NCBI GenBank assembly: GCA_023428185.1
Contig: JAEYYZ010000137.1
Location: forward strand, 1 to 15,251
Direction: 5' to 3'
Length of the DNA stretch: 15,251 nucleotides
DNA from: Actinomycetes bacterium
GTDB taxonomy: Bacteria > Actinomycetota > Actinomycetes > Actinomycetales > Demequinaceae
In this document: piece by piece, positions 5,880 to 12,548 of the stretch
Position numbering within the stretch: position 1 is the stretch's first letter
Layout of the letters: each line of letters begins with the position of its first letter
Notes under the pieces: model-generated
What the model saw: only the letters and a program-made list of their open reading frames with translations
The model's database searches: none
Told to the model about the DNA's origin: nothing
Program-made: the position numbers and the translations under genes

Positions 5880-7192
5880 GGGGACGGGGTGGGGCCAGCG
5901 AGGGGGGCGGGGGCGGGGGTGCGGGGGGCTCGCACGTACAAAGCCGCCACCACCAGGTAGACCACCACCAATGCCGCCATGACCGGTTGCGAATACCCGG
6001 TGTCCGGCAACACCAAAGCACCCACAGCCGCGCTTGAAATGAACGCCACATTGAACGCCATGTCGTAGAGCGTGAAGGCGCGCCCGCGCACAGAGTCCTC
6101 GGTATCGCGTTGCACGATCGTGTCCACCGCGATCTTGCCGCCCTGCACCGCAAACGACACCACCACGGCCGCTCCCAGCAACGCCCACACCGCGGTGGAG
6201 AGCGCGAGCATCAGTTGCCCAGCGGCGCCCACGCACAGGCAGATGACAATCCACTGTTGGCGCTCGAACCTCTTGCCAAGCGACGGAGTCAGCACGGCCG
6301 CCAAGCCAAAACCCACCGCCGCGAACACCAACACCGTCCCAAACTTCTCGAGTGCCTGTTCGGGATGATCCGGGTCTGCCAAGATGTGCCGCGACATGAG
6401 GATCGCTGCGACAAACAGCAGCCCGTAGAGCAAGCGTTGGGCCGCCATGACACCCAGCGCGTGCAACGGCGTGACTCGCGCTTTCACGTATCTGAACCCG
6501 TCTGCCAATTCTCCCACCAAGGCGCGCACTTGCTTGGCGAACGACAACGCCTTGAGCGGGTGGTCGGGGCCGAGCTCTCCGCGGCGCAGCAACGTGGCGG
6601 CCCATGACGAGAGCCCGAACATGCACGCGGCGGCCACCAGGGCAGTGAACGCCAGACCCTGCTCATCAGCGGTGGGTGCCACAAACGTCACCACCACACC
6701 GATCGCTGCTCCGGCGGCGGCCGCGATGGTCCCGAGCGTGGGAAGCACCGCGTTGGCAGCCAACAGCTCCTCCGGCTCCACCACTTTGGGCAGCCCTGCA
6801 GTCATTGAGGCGAGCAAGAACCGATTGACAGACAAGGCAAGCAACGCCAGGGCGTACAGCACCCAGTTGGGGCCACCCACCCACATCACGATGCAGATCC
6901 CGGCAACCAGGGCCAAGCGACCCAAATTTCCCACCAGCACGATGCGCTGCCTGGGCCAGCGATCGATGAGTGGCCCCACAAAGGGCCCCACCAATGTGAA
7001 CGGGGCCAGCAGCACAAAGAACCCTTGAGCAATCTGGATCGGGGTGGTCGCTTCGGTGGGTTCAAAGAAGAACGCCGTGGCAATACCCACTTGGAACATG
7101 CCGTCACCCAATTGCGACAACAATCTCGCGGAGGCCAGTCGCCTGAAGCCGCGCGCCCGCCACAACCACGCGAGGTCCCTGGCGAACGACAT
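5870..7192 (-). CDS. MFS transporter
   Basis: About 440 aa with roughly twelve hydrophobic segments. The N-terminal half has the major facilitator pattern: a cytoplasmic start, ARLLSQLGDGMFQVGIATAFFF in helix 1, and the loop 2-3 signature region GPFVGPLIDRWPRQRIV, which corresponds to the conserved G-x-x-x-D-R-x-G-R-R motif. The central loop (RRGELGPDHPLKALSFAKQ) and a second six-helix half follow. The substrate is unknown; proteins in this place between cca and ino1 are usually annotated only as MFS transporters. I prefer ATG 7192 over the in-frame GTG at 7198 because TAGGCT ends six bases before the ATG, implying a leaderless transcript. The last ~20 residues are Pro/Ala-rich (APAPLAGPTPSPLP) and encoded by the G-rich tract, with the stop codon inside the 56-bp repeat. 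The C-terminus may therefore have been rewritten when that repeat arrived. Confidence 0.88.
   Translation of the reverse strand: MSFARDLAWLWRARGFRRLASARLLSQLGDGMFQVGIATAFFFEPTEATTPIQIAQGFFVLLAPFTLVGPFVGPLIDRWPRQRIVLVGNLGRLALVAGICIVMWVGGPNWVLYALALLALSVNRFLLASMTAGLPKVVEPEELLAANAVLPTLGTIAAAAGAAIGVVVTFVAPTADEQGLAFTALVAAACMFGLSSWAATLLRRGELGPDHPLKALSFAKQVRALVGELADGFRYVKARVTPLHALGVMAAQRLLYGLLFVAAILMSRHILADPDHPEQALEKFGTVLVFAAVGFGLAAVLTPSLGKRFERQQWIVICLCVGAAGQLMLALSTAVWALLGAAVVVSFAVQGGKIAVDTIVQRDTEDSVRGRAFTLYDMAFNVAFISSAAVGALVLPDTGYSQPVMAALVVVYLVVAALYVRAPRTPAPAPLAGPTPSPLP
5874..5928. other. G-rich tract with strong G-quadruplex potential (plus strand)
   Basis: The plus strand carries eight G-runs of three to six bases in 55 bp (5874-5876, 5878-5883, 5886-5889, 5891-5894, 5902-5907, 5909-5913, 5915-5919, 5923-5928) with mostly short loops. 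On the minus strand it encodes the Pro-rich tail of the MFS transporter. With 4740-4780 it forms a rough mirror pair around the nuclease gene: on both sides the C-rich strand runs into the 56-bp repeat in the same relative direction. Confidence 0.6.
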
Positions 7193-7198
7193 GCCCAC

Positions 7199-7204
7199 AG
7201 CCTA
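7199..7204 (-). promoter_or_regulatory. Leaderless -10 box of the MFS transporter gene
   Basis: The minus strand reads TAGGCT (TAnnnT), followed by six bases and the ATG at 7192. It is about 35 bp from the corresponding plus-strand box of the divergent acyltransferase gene. Confidence 0.45.
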
Positions 7205-7238
7205 GAGAACGCTCGCCCTTGGATATTCACCTCGCCGC

Positions 7239-7244
7239 TAGCAT
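7239..7244 (+). promoter_or_regulatory. Leaderless -10 box of the acyltransferase gene
   Basis: TAGCAT (TAnnnT) is followed by seven bases and the ATG at 7252, so transcription probably starts at or within a base of the start codon. No Shine-Dalgarno sequence precedes that ATG, which supports this start over the upstream in-frame TTG at 7219. Confidence 0.5.
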
Positions 7245-7251
7245 CGGGCGC

Positions 7252-8610
7252 ATGAGCTCAGTTGAAGCAATGGCGGCTGCCACGCCCGATACACGCGACC
7301 GATACGTGGACTTTCTGAGGGTTGCGTCACTGCTGGGCGTCATCTTTGGACATTTCATCATGGCGGTGGTTCTCATGGACCACGCGGCACAGAGTTTCGC
7401 GTTTACCAACATTCTCGAGTACGCAACGTGGACCCGTGGCGGGACGCTCCTGCTGCAAGTGATGCCCGTGTTCTTTGTGGTGGGAGGTTTCGCCCACGCC
7501 ACCACCTTGAGGTCGTTGCGACGCAAGGGCGGGGGGTACGCCGACTTTGTGGAGGCCCGGATTGGCCGTCTGGTTCGCCCGGCCTTGGTGTTCATTGGGG
7601 TGTGGTTGGTGGTGGGTGCGGTGCTGGACCTCTTGGCTGGCGGCACCGTCTTTGTGCAGCAAGTGGCGCAGATCGCGGGTCAGTTGCTGTGGTTCATTGG
7701 CATCTACTTGTTGGCGGCCGCGTTTGCGCCGCTCACCCTGAAGGCTCATGAGAAGTGGGGGGTGTGGGCGCTCGTGGCCTTGGTGGCTGCCGTGGTGCTT
7801 GTGGATGTGCTGCGACTCGCCGTGGGAGTGCCGGGAGTGATGTGGCTCAATTTCGCTTTCGTGTGGCTTGCGGTCCATCAGTTGGGGTATTTCTACGCCG
7901 ACGGCGTGGCTGATCGGGTGGGTTCCTTGCGGTTGGGTGCGGTGATGGCTTCCGCGGGCGCGGCGGCCTTGGCGCTGTTGACGTGGTTAGGGCCGTACGG
8001 GGTCGCCATGGTGTCCTACAACGGCGAGAAACTGTCGAACCTCGCTCCGCCCACGGTGGCGCTCATGGTGTTTGGGTTCACTCAAGCCGGTGTGCTGCTC
8101 ATGCTGCGTGCTCCGCTCACGCGCTGGTTGCAGAAGCCGCGCCCGTGGAAGGCGGTGATTGTGGGGGGTGCCGTGGCCATGACTGCGTTCTTGTGGCACT
8201 TCACTGCGCTGATCGTGATCTATGCAGCGCTGTGGATCGCTCGCGTGGACCAGAGAGCCTTGCCTACCGAGCTCTCATGGTGGGTAGTCAAGGCCGCACT
8301 GCTCATCCCATTTCTGCTCGTAGTTGCTGCGCTAGTGATGGCTTTCCGCCGCTTTGATCGACCTGGCCCCCGCCACGCGGTCGCCGGTCCAGGGACACGG
8401 CGAGGCGTACTCGCCGGAGTGAGCGCCGCGCTGGCTATCGCCGGAATGCTGGGTCTTGCTGTGGTGGGCTTCCGCGGAGTTGTGAGCGGATACGTCGGCA
8501 ATATTGCCGGTGTGCCCATGACGTCTGTGGCCGCGTCGCTCCTCGTGGTGGCGTCGGCAGTGCTGGCCGCACTGGCTGTGCGCGGTGCCCGTGAGCGCGC
8601 GCTACCGTAG
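7252..8610 (+). CDS. Acyltransferase-3 family membrane protein
   Basis: 452 aa with about ten to twelve hydrophobic segments, a member of the acyltransferase-3 family (PF01757 type), which transfers acyl groups to carbohydrates or other envelope molecules. The N-terminal family signature is present: RYVDFLRVASLLGVIFGHF, with D20, R23 and the probable catalytic H34. MPVFFVVGGFA (71-81) in the next helix and the cytoplasmic ARIGRLVRP motif (102-110) follow. The acceptor cannot be deduced. The final third ends with two more hydrophobic segments after an Arg/Pro-rich loop (about residues 365-385). The start is discussed at the -10 box. The stop lies 29 bp before the DUF805 gene, so the two may share a transcript. 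Confidence 0.88.
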   Translation: MSSVEAMAAATPDTRDRYVDFLRVASLLGVIFGHFIMAVVLMDHAAQSFAFTNILEYATWTRGGTLLLQVMPVFFVVGGFAHATTLRSLRRKGGGYADFVEARIGRLVRPALVFIGVWLVVGAVLDLLAGGTVFVQQVAQIAGQLLWFIGIYLLAAAFAPLTLKAHEKWGVWALVALVAAVVLVDVLRLAVGVPGVMWLNFAFVWLAVHQLGYFYADGVADRVGSLRLGAVMASAGAAALALLTWLGPYGVAMVSYNGEKLSNLAPPTVALMVFGFTQAGVLLMLRAPLTRWLQKPRPWKAVIVGGAVAMTAFLWHFTALIVIYAALWIARVDQRALPTELSWWVVKAALLIPFLLVVAALVMAFRRFDRPGPRHAVAGPGTRRGVLAGVSAALAIAGMLGLAVVGFRGVVSGYVGNIAGVPMTSVAASLLVVASAVLAALAVRGARERALP

Positions 8611-8639
8611 CGGATGAAGCTGTAGGTCAAGGAGGAACC

Positions 8640-9182
8640 ATGTCGTTCGGTCAAGCCATCAAGGTATGTATGGGCAAACTGTTCGTCTTTGAAGGCCGTG
8701 CCCGCCGTTCAGAGTTCTGGTGGTTCTATCTCTTCTTGACCTTGATCAGCACTGCGGTGAGCCTTGTCTTTGTCATCTTGATCTTTGCGTCCATGATCCC
8801 CATGATGGCGTCTGCCAGCAGTAGCGATCCCGACGGTGGAGCGTTCTTGGCCTCGTTCGGTGCAATGGCCGTGCTCTACCTGCTCCTCTTTGTGGTCAGC
8901 ATTGGGCTTTCCGTGATGATGCTCGGCGCGATGGCCCGTCGCTTGCATGACATGGGCCAATCCGGCCACTGGCTGTGGCTCAATTTGGCCGGGCTGGGAA
9001 TTGTGCCGCTCATCATGTGCATCCTGGAAGGCGAGGCGTACACCAACCGCTGGGGCCCAGACCCCAAGGCTCACGAGCGTGGCCTGGTAGGGCACATGCC
9101 CGCCGCGTACCCTGCGGCAACCCCCGCTGCCGCCGCCACGCCGCCGCCGGTTGACGGCGATCCGTTCGCCACCCGGCCCTAA
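8640..9182 (+). CDS. DUF805 family membrane protein
   Basis: 180 aa. It has the DUF805 layout: a short cytoplasmic start with GRARRSEFWWFYLF (19-32), two hydrophobic segments at about 30-55 and 72-97, then ARRLHDMGQSGHW (99-111), a last membrane segment and NRWGPDP (136-142). DUF805 proteins are small inner-membrane proteins of unknown function (E. coli YhaH/YhaI type). The Ala/Pro-rich tail from about residue 153 is an extension often seen in actinobacterial members. An almost ideal ribosome site, AAGGAGG, stands just before the ATG, so unlike its neighbours this gene is clearly translated from a leadered message, perhaps as the second gene after the acyltransferase. Confidence 0.88.
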   Translation: MSFGQAIKVCMGKLFVFEGRARRSEFWWFYLFLTLISTAVSLVFVILIFASMIPMMASASSSDPDGGAFLASFGAMAVLYLLLFVVSIGLSVMMLGAMARRLHDMGQSGHWLWLNLAGLGIVPLIMCILEGEAYTNRWGPDPKAHERGLVGHMPAAYPAATPAAAATPPPVDGDPFATRP

Positions 9183-9197
9183 CGCGCCGAGCACGCG

Positions 9198-9842
9198 GTG
9201 ATCACCGGCTCCACGCTGCTGGCATTTGGCGCCATTGCGTTCCTGCTCATCATCTTGCCAGGGCCGTCGGTGCTGTTCATCATTGGCCGCGCGTTGCAGC
9301 ACGGCCGCCGCGAGGCCTTGGTTTCGGTGGTGGGCAACTCCACAGGCGTGTTTGTTCACGTGTTGCTCGTGGCCGTGGGTGTGGGCGCGTTGCTTGCGGC
9401 ATCCGCCGTGGCTTTTGTGGTCCTCAAAGTCGTGGGTGGTTTGTACCTCATCTACTTGGGTGTACAGCAGATTCGCCATCGCAATGCCGGCACTCTGGTT
9501 ACGGCCGATGCCGATCCAGCACCCCCGGCATCGTCCCGGAAGTTGTTTGGTGAGGCCTTTGTGGTGGGCGTTGCTAACCCTAAGACGCTGGTGTTTATGG
9601 TGGCGGTGTTGCCGCAGTTCGTGGACCCGTTGCGCGGCTTGGTCACGGCCCAGATCCTTCAACTGGGTGTGGTGTTCATTGCCATGGCCGTCGTGTGTGA
9701 CGGGACGTATGCCTTGATCGCAGCCTCGGCGCGCTCGTGGTTTGCCAAGTCCCCGCGCCGGATTGCCACGGTGCGCTCCGTGGGTGGCGGCATGATCGCG
9801 GCCCTGGGTGTGGCCCTGCTGGCAGCGCGTAGGGCGGGGTAG
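9198..9842 (+). CDS. LysE/RhtB family amino-acid exporter
   Basis: 214 aa, six hydrophobic segments, of the LysE/RhtB translocator family, which exports amino acids or related small molecules. Seen in the sequence: the N-terminal LPGPSVLFIIGRALQHGRREAL, where PGP (21-23) is the family hallmark, YLIYLGVQQIR (83-93), then ANPKTLVFMVAVLPQFV (126-142) with the conserved NPK and LPQFV. The substrate is unknown. The GTG start is 15 bases after the DUF805 stop with no good ribosome site, so coupling to that gene is likely. A 7-bp-stem hairpin follows five bases beyond the stop codon and may end the transcript. Confidence 0.9.
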   Translation: MITGSTLLAFGAIAFLLIILPGPSVLFIIGRALQHGRREALVSVVGNSTGVFVHVLLVAVGVGALLAASAVAFVVLKVVGGLYLIYLGVQQIRHRNAGTLVTADADPAPPASSRKLFGEAFVVGVANPKTLVFMVAVLPQFVDPLRGLVTAQILQLGVVFIAMAVVCDGTYALIAASARSWFAKSPRRIATVRSVGGGMIAALGVALLAARRAG

Positions 9843-9847
9843 GCCGC

Positions 9848-9865
9848 ATGGGGATAAGTCCCCAT
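9848..9865. promoter_or_regulatory. Perfect 7-bp inverted repeat between lysE-type gene and the T7SS-like operon
   Basis: ATGGGGA, TAAG, TCCCCAT. It forms a compact hairpin just after the exporter stop codon, but no T-run follows, so it is not a classical intrinsic terminator. It lies about 70-90 bp upstream of the first gene of the next operon, where an operator would also be expected. A second, weaker repeat, GGTGA (9891-9895) with TCACC (9905-9909), lies closer to that gene. Confidence 0.4.
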
Positions 9866-9936
9866 CGCGGAGGACGGGGCTAACCGCTACGGTGAAGCCA
9901 CTAGTCACCATGAGGTCACATTCCTGAGGGGGAAAC

Positions 9937-10152
9937 GTGGACACCACTAATCTCGAGCCCAGCCCGGATCACGTGCTTGCGCGCTTGCGGACAGGGATCG
10001 ACGCTGCAGAAGCGACAGTCCAACTCGCTGCCAGCGCGCCGCGTTCCGTGATTGAGGAAGCCGCACTCTCCGCAGGTCAACTGTTGAGCGAAGCGCTACG
10101 GCAAGCGGACATCCACTACGTCACGCACATGAGAGGCGACGCGAATGGCTGA
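9937..10152 (+). CDS. Small helical protein, first gene of the T7SS-like operon
   Basis: 71 aa, not recognised as a named family. The composition (Ala, Glu, Leu, Arg) and lack of Pro or Gly between residues 12 and 60 predict a helical protein without signal sequence or membrane helix. The GTG start is supported by GAGGGGG four bases upstream. Its end overlaps the next gene by 8 bases. Size, helical nature and place at the head of an operon with a WXG-like protein and a large T7SS-type protein suggest a partner or chaperone of that protein, comparable to the small Lap proteins encoded upstream of LXG toxins in Firmicutes. That role is inference from context. Confidence 0.75.
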   Translation: MDTTNLEPSPDHVLARLRTGIDAAEATVQLAASAPRSVIEEAALSAGQLLSEALRQADIHYVTHMRGDANG

Positions 10153-10459
10153 TATCAGGATTGACGGCGACGACCTGAATGGCGCTATTCAGCAAACCAG
10201 CGCGGTGGTGACCTACTTCGAGAACGCCGACACGCGTGCGGAACGGGCCGCGCAAAACGTGGGACACGGCGGCTTGAGCAGCAAAGTCAATGATTTCGCG
10301 GACGCGTGGGACATCCGGCGCGGCAAGTTCACCGAAAGCCTGACGTTTGTTCGCGACTCCCTGACGGCGATCAGGGACACCTTTGATGACATCGACCAGC
10401 AGATCGCGCGTGACCTCACGGCGTCGACGTCGTCCTTGTCAGAGGCGGGTAACCCATGA
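10145..10459 (+). CDS. WXG100-like small helical protein (degenerate WXG motif)
   Basis: 104 aa, predicted as a helix-turn-helix hairpin: residues about 8-38, a turn at VGHGG (39-43), then a long helix from about 46 to 92. Size and shape are those of ESX/WXG100-type T7SS substrates, but the turn reads HGGL, and the tryptophan sits further on in FADAWDIRRGKF (W55) with no Gly two residues later. I therefore call it WXG-like rather than a true WXG100 member. There is no signal peptide. GAGAGG stands eight bases before the ATG. The gene overlaps its upstream neighbour by 8 bases and its downstream neighbour by 4 (ATGA), so all three are probably made together. A dimeric partner role with the 71-aa protein or the N-terminal domain of the hydrolase is plausible but unproven. 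Confidence 0.75.
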   Translation: MADIRIDGDDLNGAIQQTSAVVTYFENADTRAERAAQNVGHGGLSSKVNDFADAWDIRRGKFTESLTFVRDSLTAIRDTFDDIDQQIARDLTASTSSLSEAGNP

Positions 10460-12066
10460 GCCTGAACACGTTGCCCGGAAACCCGTCGGCACTGCGCGAG
10501 GACGTCGAGTACCTGTACCGGGCCACCACCGCCATCGAGGAGGCTTCGCAACTTTTGCGCGACCTCGCGTGGGAGTCGCACAGCGTCGCCATGGAGGAGA
10601 TCCGCTCCAAAGTAGTTTCGCTTAGCGAAGACCTTGATCGTGCGCGTACGCGCTACGAAGGTTCCACGGTTGCTCTCGATGTCTACCAAGTGGCGTTGCT
10701 TGATGCCCACTCCGATGCGAACGCCGCGATAGCTGACGAGTATGACGCCACCCGCGATCTCAGTTGGCTGCAGGGGCAATTGGCGGATGACGAAGAACGG
10801 CTGAGCGCTAAACGCCGCGAGGCCGCTATGTCTCCTGACGGAACCGTGGACATCGCGCCATTCGAGTGGGAAGCACAACGCAGCCGCAACGCCGTCAACG
10901 CCGCTCAAGCACGCGTCGATGAGGCACGCAGCAGGTATGCCAACGCGGAAGCGGCTCTGGAATCGGCCGCCAAGCAGGCAATCTCCACCATGCAGACGTC
11001 CTTCGAAGGCACCAACGATGGTTTCTGGGACCACGTAGGCAATTTCTTTGAAGGCTTATGGGAAGCACTCCAAGCCTTTGGCGAGTGGGTTGCAGGAGTC
11101 TTCGAAGCAGTCTGGAATGCCTTGGTGGCGGCCTTTGAGTTCATCTGCCAATACCTACTGGTGATCCTCGCGATCCTGTTGATCATCGCCCTCATTGCGT
11201 CAGGCGTGATCTTCTTGGTCGTGGTGGGGATTCTCCTGGCGGTGGCAGTAGTTGCCCTCGTGGCCATTGCTCTCATTCGCGAAGCGAACCCACCTCGACG
11301 CGTGAGCGCCGAAGGGCCCGAGGACTCGCCGGGAATCATTGCACGGCACACTAAGCCCGACGAGGAACCGCCAACCCCGTACGAAGCGCTGTTTACGGAA
11401 CTCAATGAAGTCGACTTGGCGGGTACGGACCTGGGCAACACAGAGATCCGCGTGGTGGCCATCAAGGATGCCGAGGGGAACGTCATCGGTTGGCGGGTGG
11501 AGATTCCGTCTACTCAAGAATGGAGCCCGTTCGGCAGCCAACTGAACGACATCAACACCAACATCATCCATGCGCTGGCCCCTGGCATCGAATCCGCCAT
11601 GGAGAAGGCGGTTCTCGATGCCATGCGTGAAGCCGGGGTGTTCGACTCCGACGCCCCAGTGATGCTCGCGGGCTGGAGCCAGGGTGGAATGACTGCGGCC
11701 GAGGTCGCATTGCATCCTGACCTTGCAGGCCGGGTTGAGGCGATAGTGGCAGGTGGTTCGCCGATGGACCAATACCGGGCAGAGATCGCCGCGTTGCCCC
11801 AAGACGTGCGGGTGACTTCGTTCTCGCACCCCGACGGGGTCTCGGGCCTCGAGGGTGTCCGGCTCGGATTCGACGACATGGCCCACCACGCTGCAGGCGA
11901 CGATGGGTATGTGCAGTATTTCGATTGGGACGTGGCACACGGCGCTGCTTCCTACGCCGACATGGCGGCCAACCATCAGCCTGAACTACGGCCTGGCGAT
12001 GAGGTCTTCTTTGGCGGTTCCGGTGGTCAAACCGAGTCTGAGTACAAGTACGACTACGTGCGGTGA
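10456..12066 (+). CDS. T7SS-signal-like domain, membrane segment and alpha/beta-hydrolase (putative lipase/esterase effector)
   Basis: 536 aa in three parts. Residues 1-90 (TLPGNPSALREDVEYL..., DLAWESHSVAMEEI with W39, ...YEGSTVALDVYQVALLDA) follow the layout of the actinobacterial putative T7SS secretion-signal domain; W39-E-S replaces the usual W-x-G. A coiled coil continues to about 180. Residues about 229-277 are strongly hydrophobic, enough for two membrane passes, preceded by aromatic amphipathic sequence (FWDHVGNFFEGLWEALQAFGEW). The C-terminal 210 residues look like an alpha/beta hydrolase: WRVEIPSTQEWSP, then the nucleophile elbow AGWSQGG (Ser408), probable Asp460 (SHPDGV) and His495 (DVAHGAASY) completing a triad. 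The substrate is likely a lipid or ester, by analogy with PE-PPE-type hydrolases. It may be a secreted antibacterial lipase or a membrane-held envelope enzyme. It starts by ATGA overlap and ends with a GTGA overlap into the lipoprotein gene. Confidence 0.8.
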   Translation: MSLNTLPGNPSALREDVEYLYRATTAIEEASQLLRDLAWESHSVAMEEIRSKVVSLSEDLDRARTRYEGSTVALDVYQVALLDAHSDANAAIADEYDATRDLSWLQGQLADDEERLSAKRREAAMSPDGTVDIAPFEWEAQRSRNAVNAAQARVDEARSRYANAEAALESAAKQAISTMQTSFEGTNDGFWDHVGNFFEGLWEALQAFGEWVAGVFEAVWNALVAAFEFICQYLLVILAILLIIALIASGVIFLVVVGILLAVAVVALVAIALIREANPPRRVSAEGPEDSPGIIARHTKPDEEPPTPYEALFTELNEVDLAGTDLGNTEIRVVAIKDAEGNVIGWRVEIPSTQEWSPFGSQLNDINTNIIHALAPGIESAMEKAVLDAMREAGVFDSDAPVMLAGWSQGGMTAAEVALHPDLAGRVEAIVAGGSPMDQYRAEIAALPQDVRVTSFSHPDGVSGLEGVRLGFDDMAHHAAGDDGYVQYFDWDVAHGAASYADMAANHQPELRPGDEVFFGGSGGQTESEYKYDYVR

Positions 12067-12089
12067 TCGCCCGTGGCGAGAGGATGGGC

Positions 12090-12548
12090 ATGGTTTCGGT
12101 AGCGGCGCGGGTGATTGGAGCGATCATGGTGATGGGACTACTCGCTGGATGTGGAGCAGGCGCAGGCGATCTGGCTCAACGAGTGCAGGAAATTGAAGGC
12201 GTCGAAAACGCCACTGTCGAAGTGATGCGGCCTGGCGCACCATGGAACCGGGCGGGTCGATTGGTGGTCCAAGTGAGCGACTCCTCTGAGGTGAGCCACC
12301 AGGACGTGGTGCTGCATTCCCTAGTCCTGCTGGCTCAGAGCTTCCCCGATCCCTCGCAGTCGGTATTGGCGACTTTCACCACGGATAGCAACCTGGACGT
12401 GACAGCGGACACCACGCCTTTGCCTGACTTCGCCGAGATGATCGAGAACCTGCCGTTCCACGCGCGCCCCATCAATCAAGCTTCGGTGAGCGCTAACCCC
12501 GAGGACATCCTGGCGTGGGCTGAGTCGAACGGATACGAAGTCGAGTGA
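12090..12548 (+). CDS. Lipoprotein of unknown function (possible immunity partner)
   Basis: About 152 aa when started at ATG 12090. The N-terminus is a typical lipoprotein signal: MVSVAARV, a hydrophobic core, then the lipobox LLAGC with the acylated Cys at residue 21. The mature part, about 132 aa, begins GAGAGDLAQRVQEIEGVENATVEV and has no membrane helix; I do not recognise a family. The start choice rests on GAGAGG six bases upstream. An in-frame GTG at 12063, overlapping the stop of the hydrolase gene as GTGA, and an ATG at 12084 are alternatives that would only lengthen the n-region. It ends with a GTGA overlap into the next gene. A lipoprotein directly after a T7SS-type hydrolase recalls S. 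aureus TilA immunity lipoproteins next to the lipase toxin TslA. Similar function here is inference. Confidence 0.75.
   Translation: MVSVAARVIGAIMVMGLLAGCGAGAGDLAQRVQEIEGVENATVEVMRPGAPWNRAGRLVVQVSDSSEVSHQDVVLHSLVLLAQSFPDPSQSVLATFTTDSNLDVTADTTPLPDFAEMIENLPFHARPINQASVSANPEDILAWAESNGYEVE

Noticed and set aside
8709..9947. 412-codon open frame on minus through DUF805 and the LysE-type gene
   Set aside because: Antisense to two recognisable membrane proteins; translation is full of His/Gln/Arg as expected of a shadow frame.
10052..10059. TTGAGGAA inside the 71-aa gene, and another at 12936-12943 in the 220-aa gene
   Set aside because: Both encode Glu-Glu in coding sequence and lack the CTCGCGAGTC and CTGAGGAA blocks at the required spacing, so they are not further copies of the 56-bp repeat.
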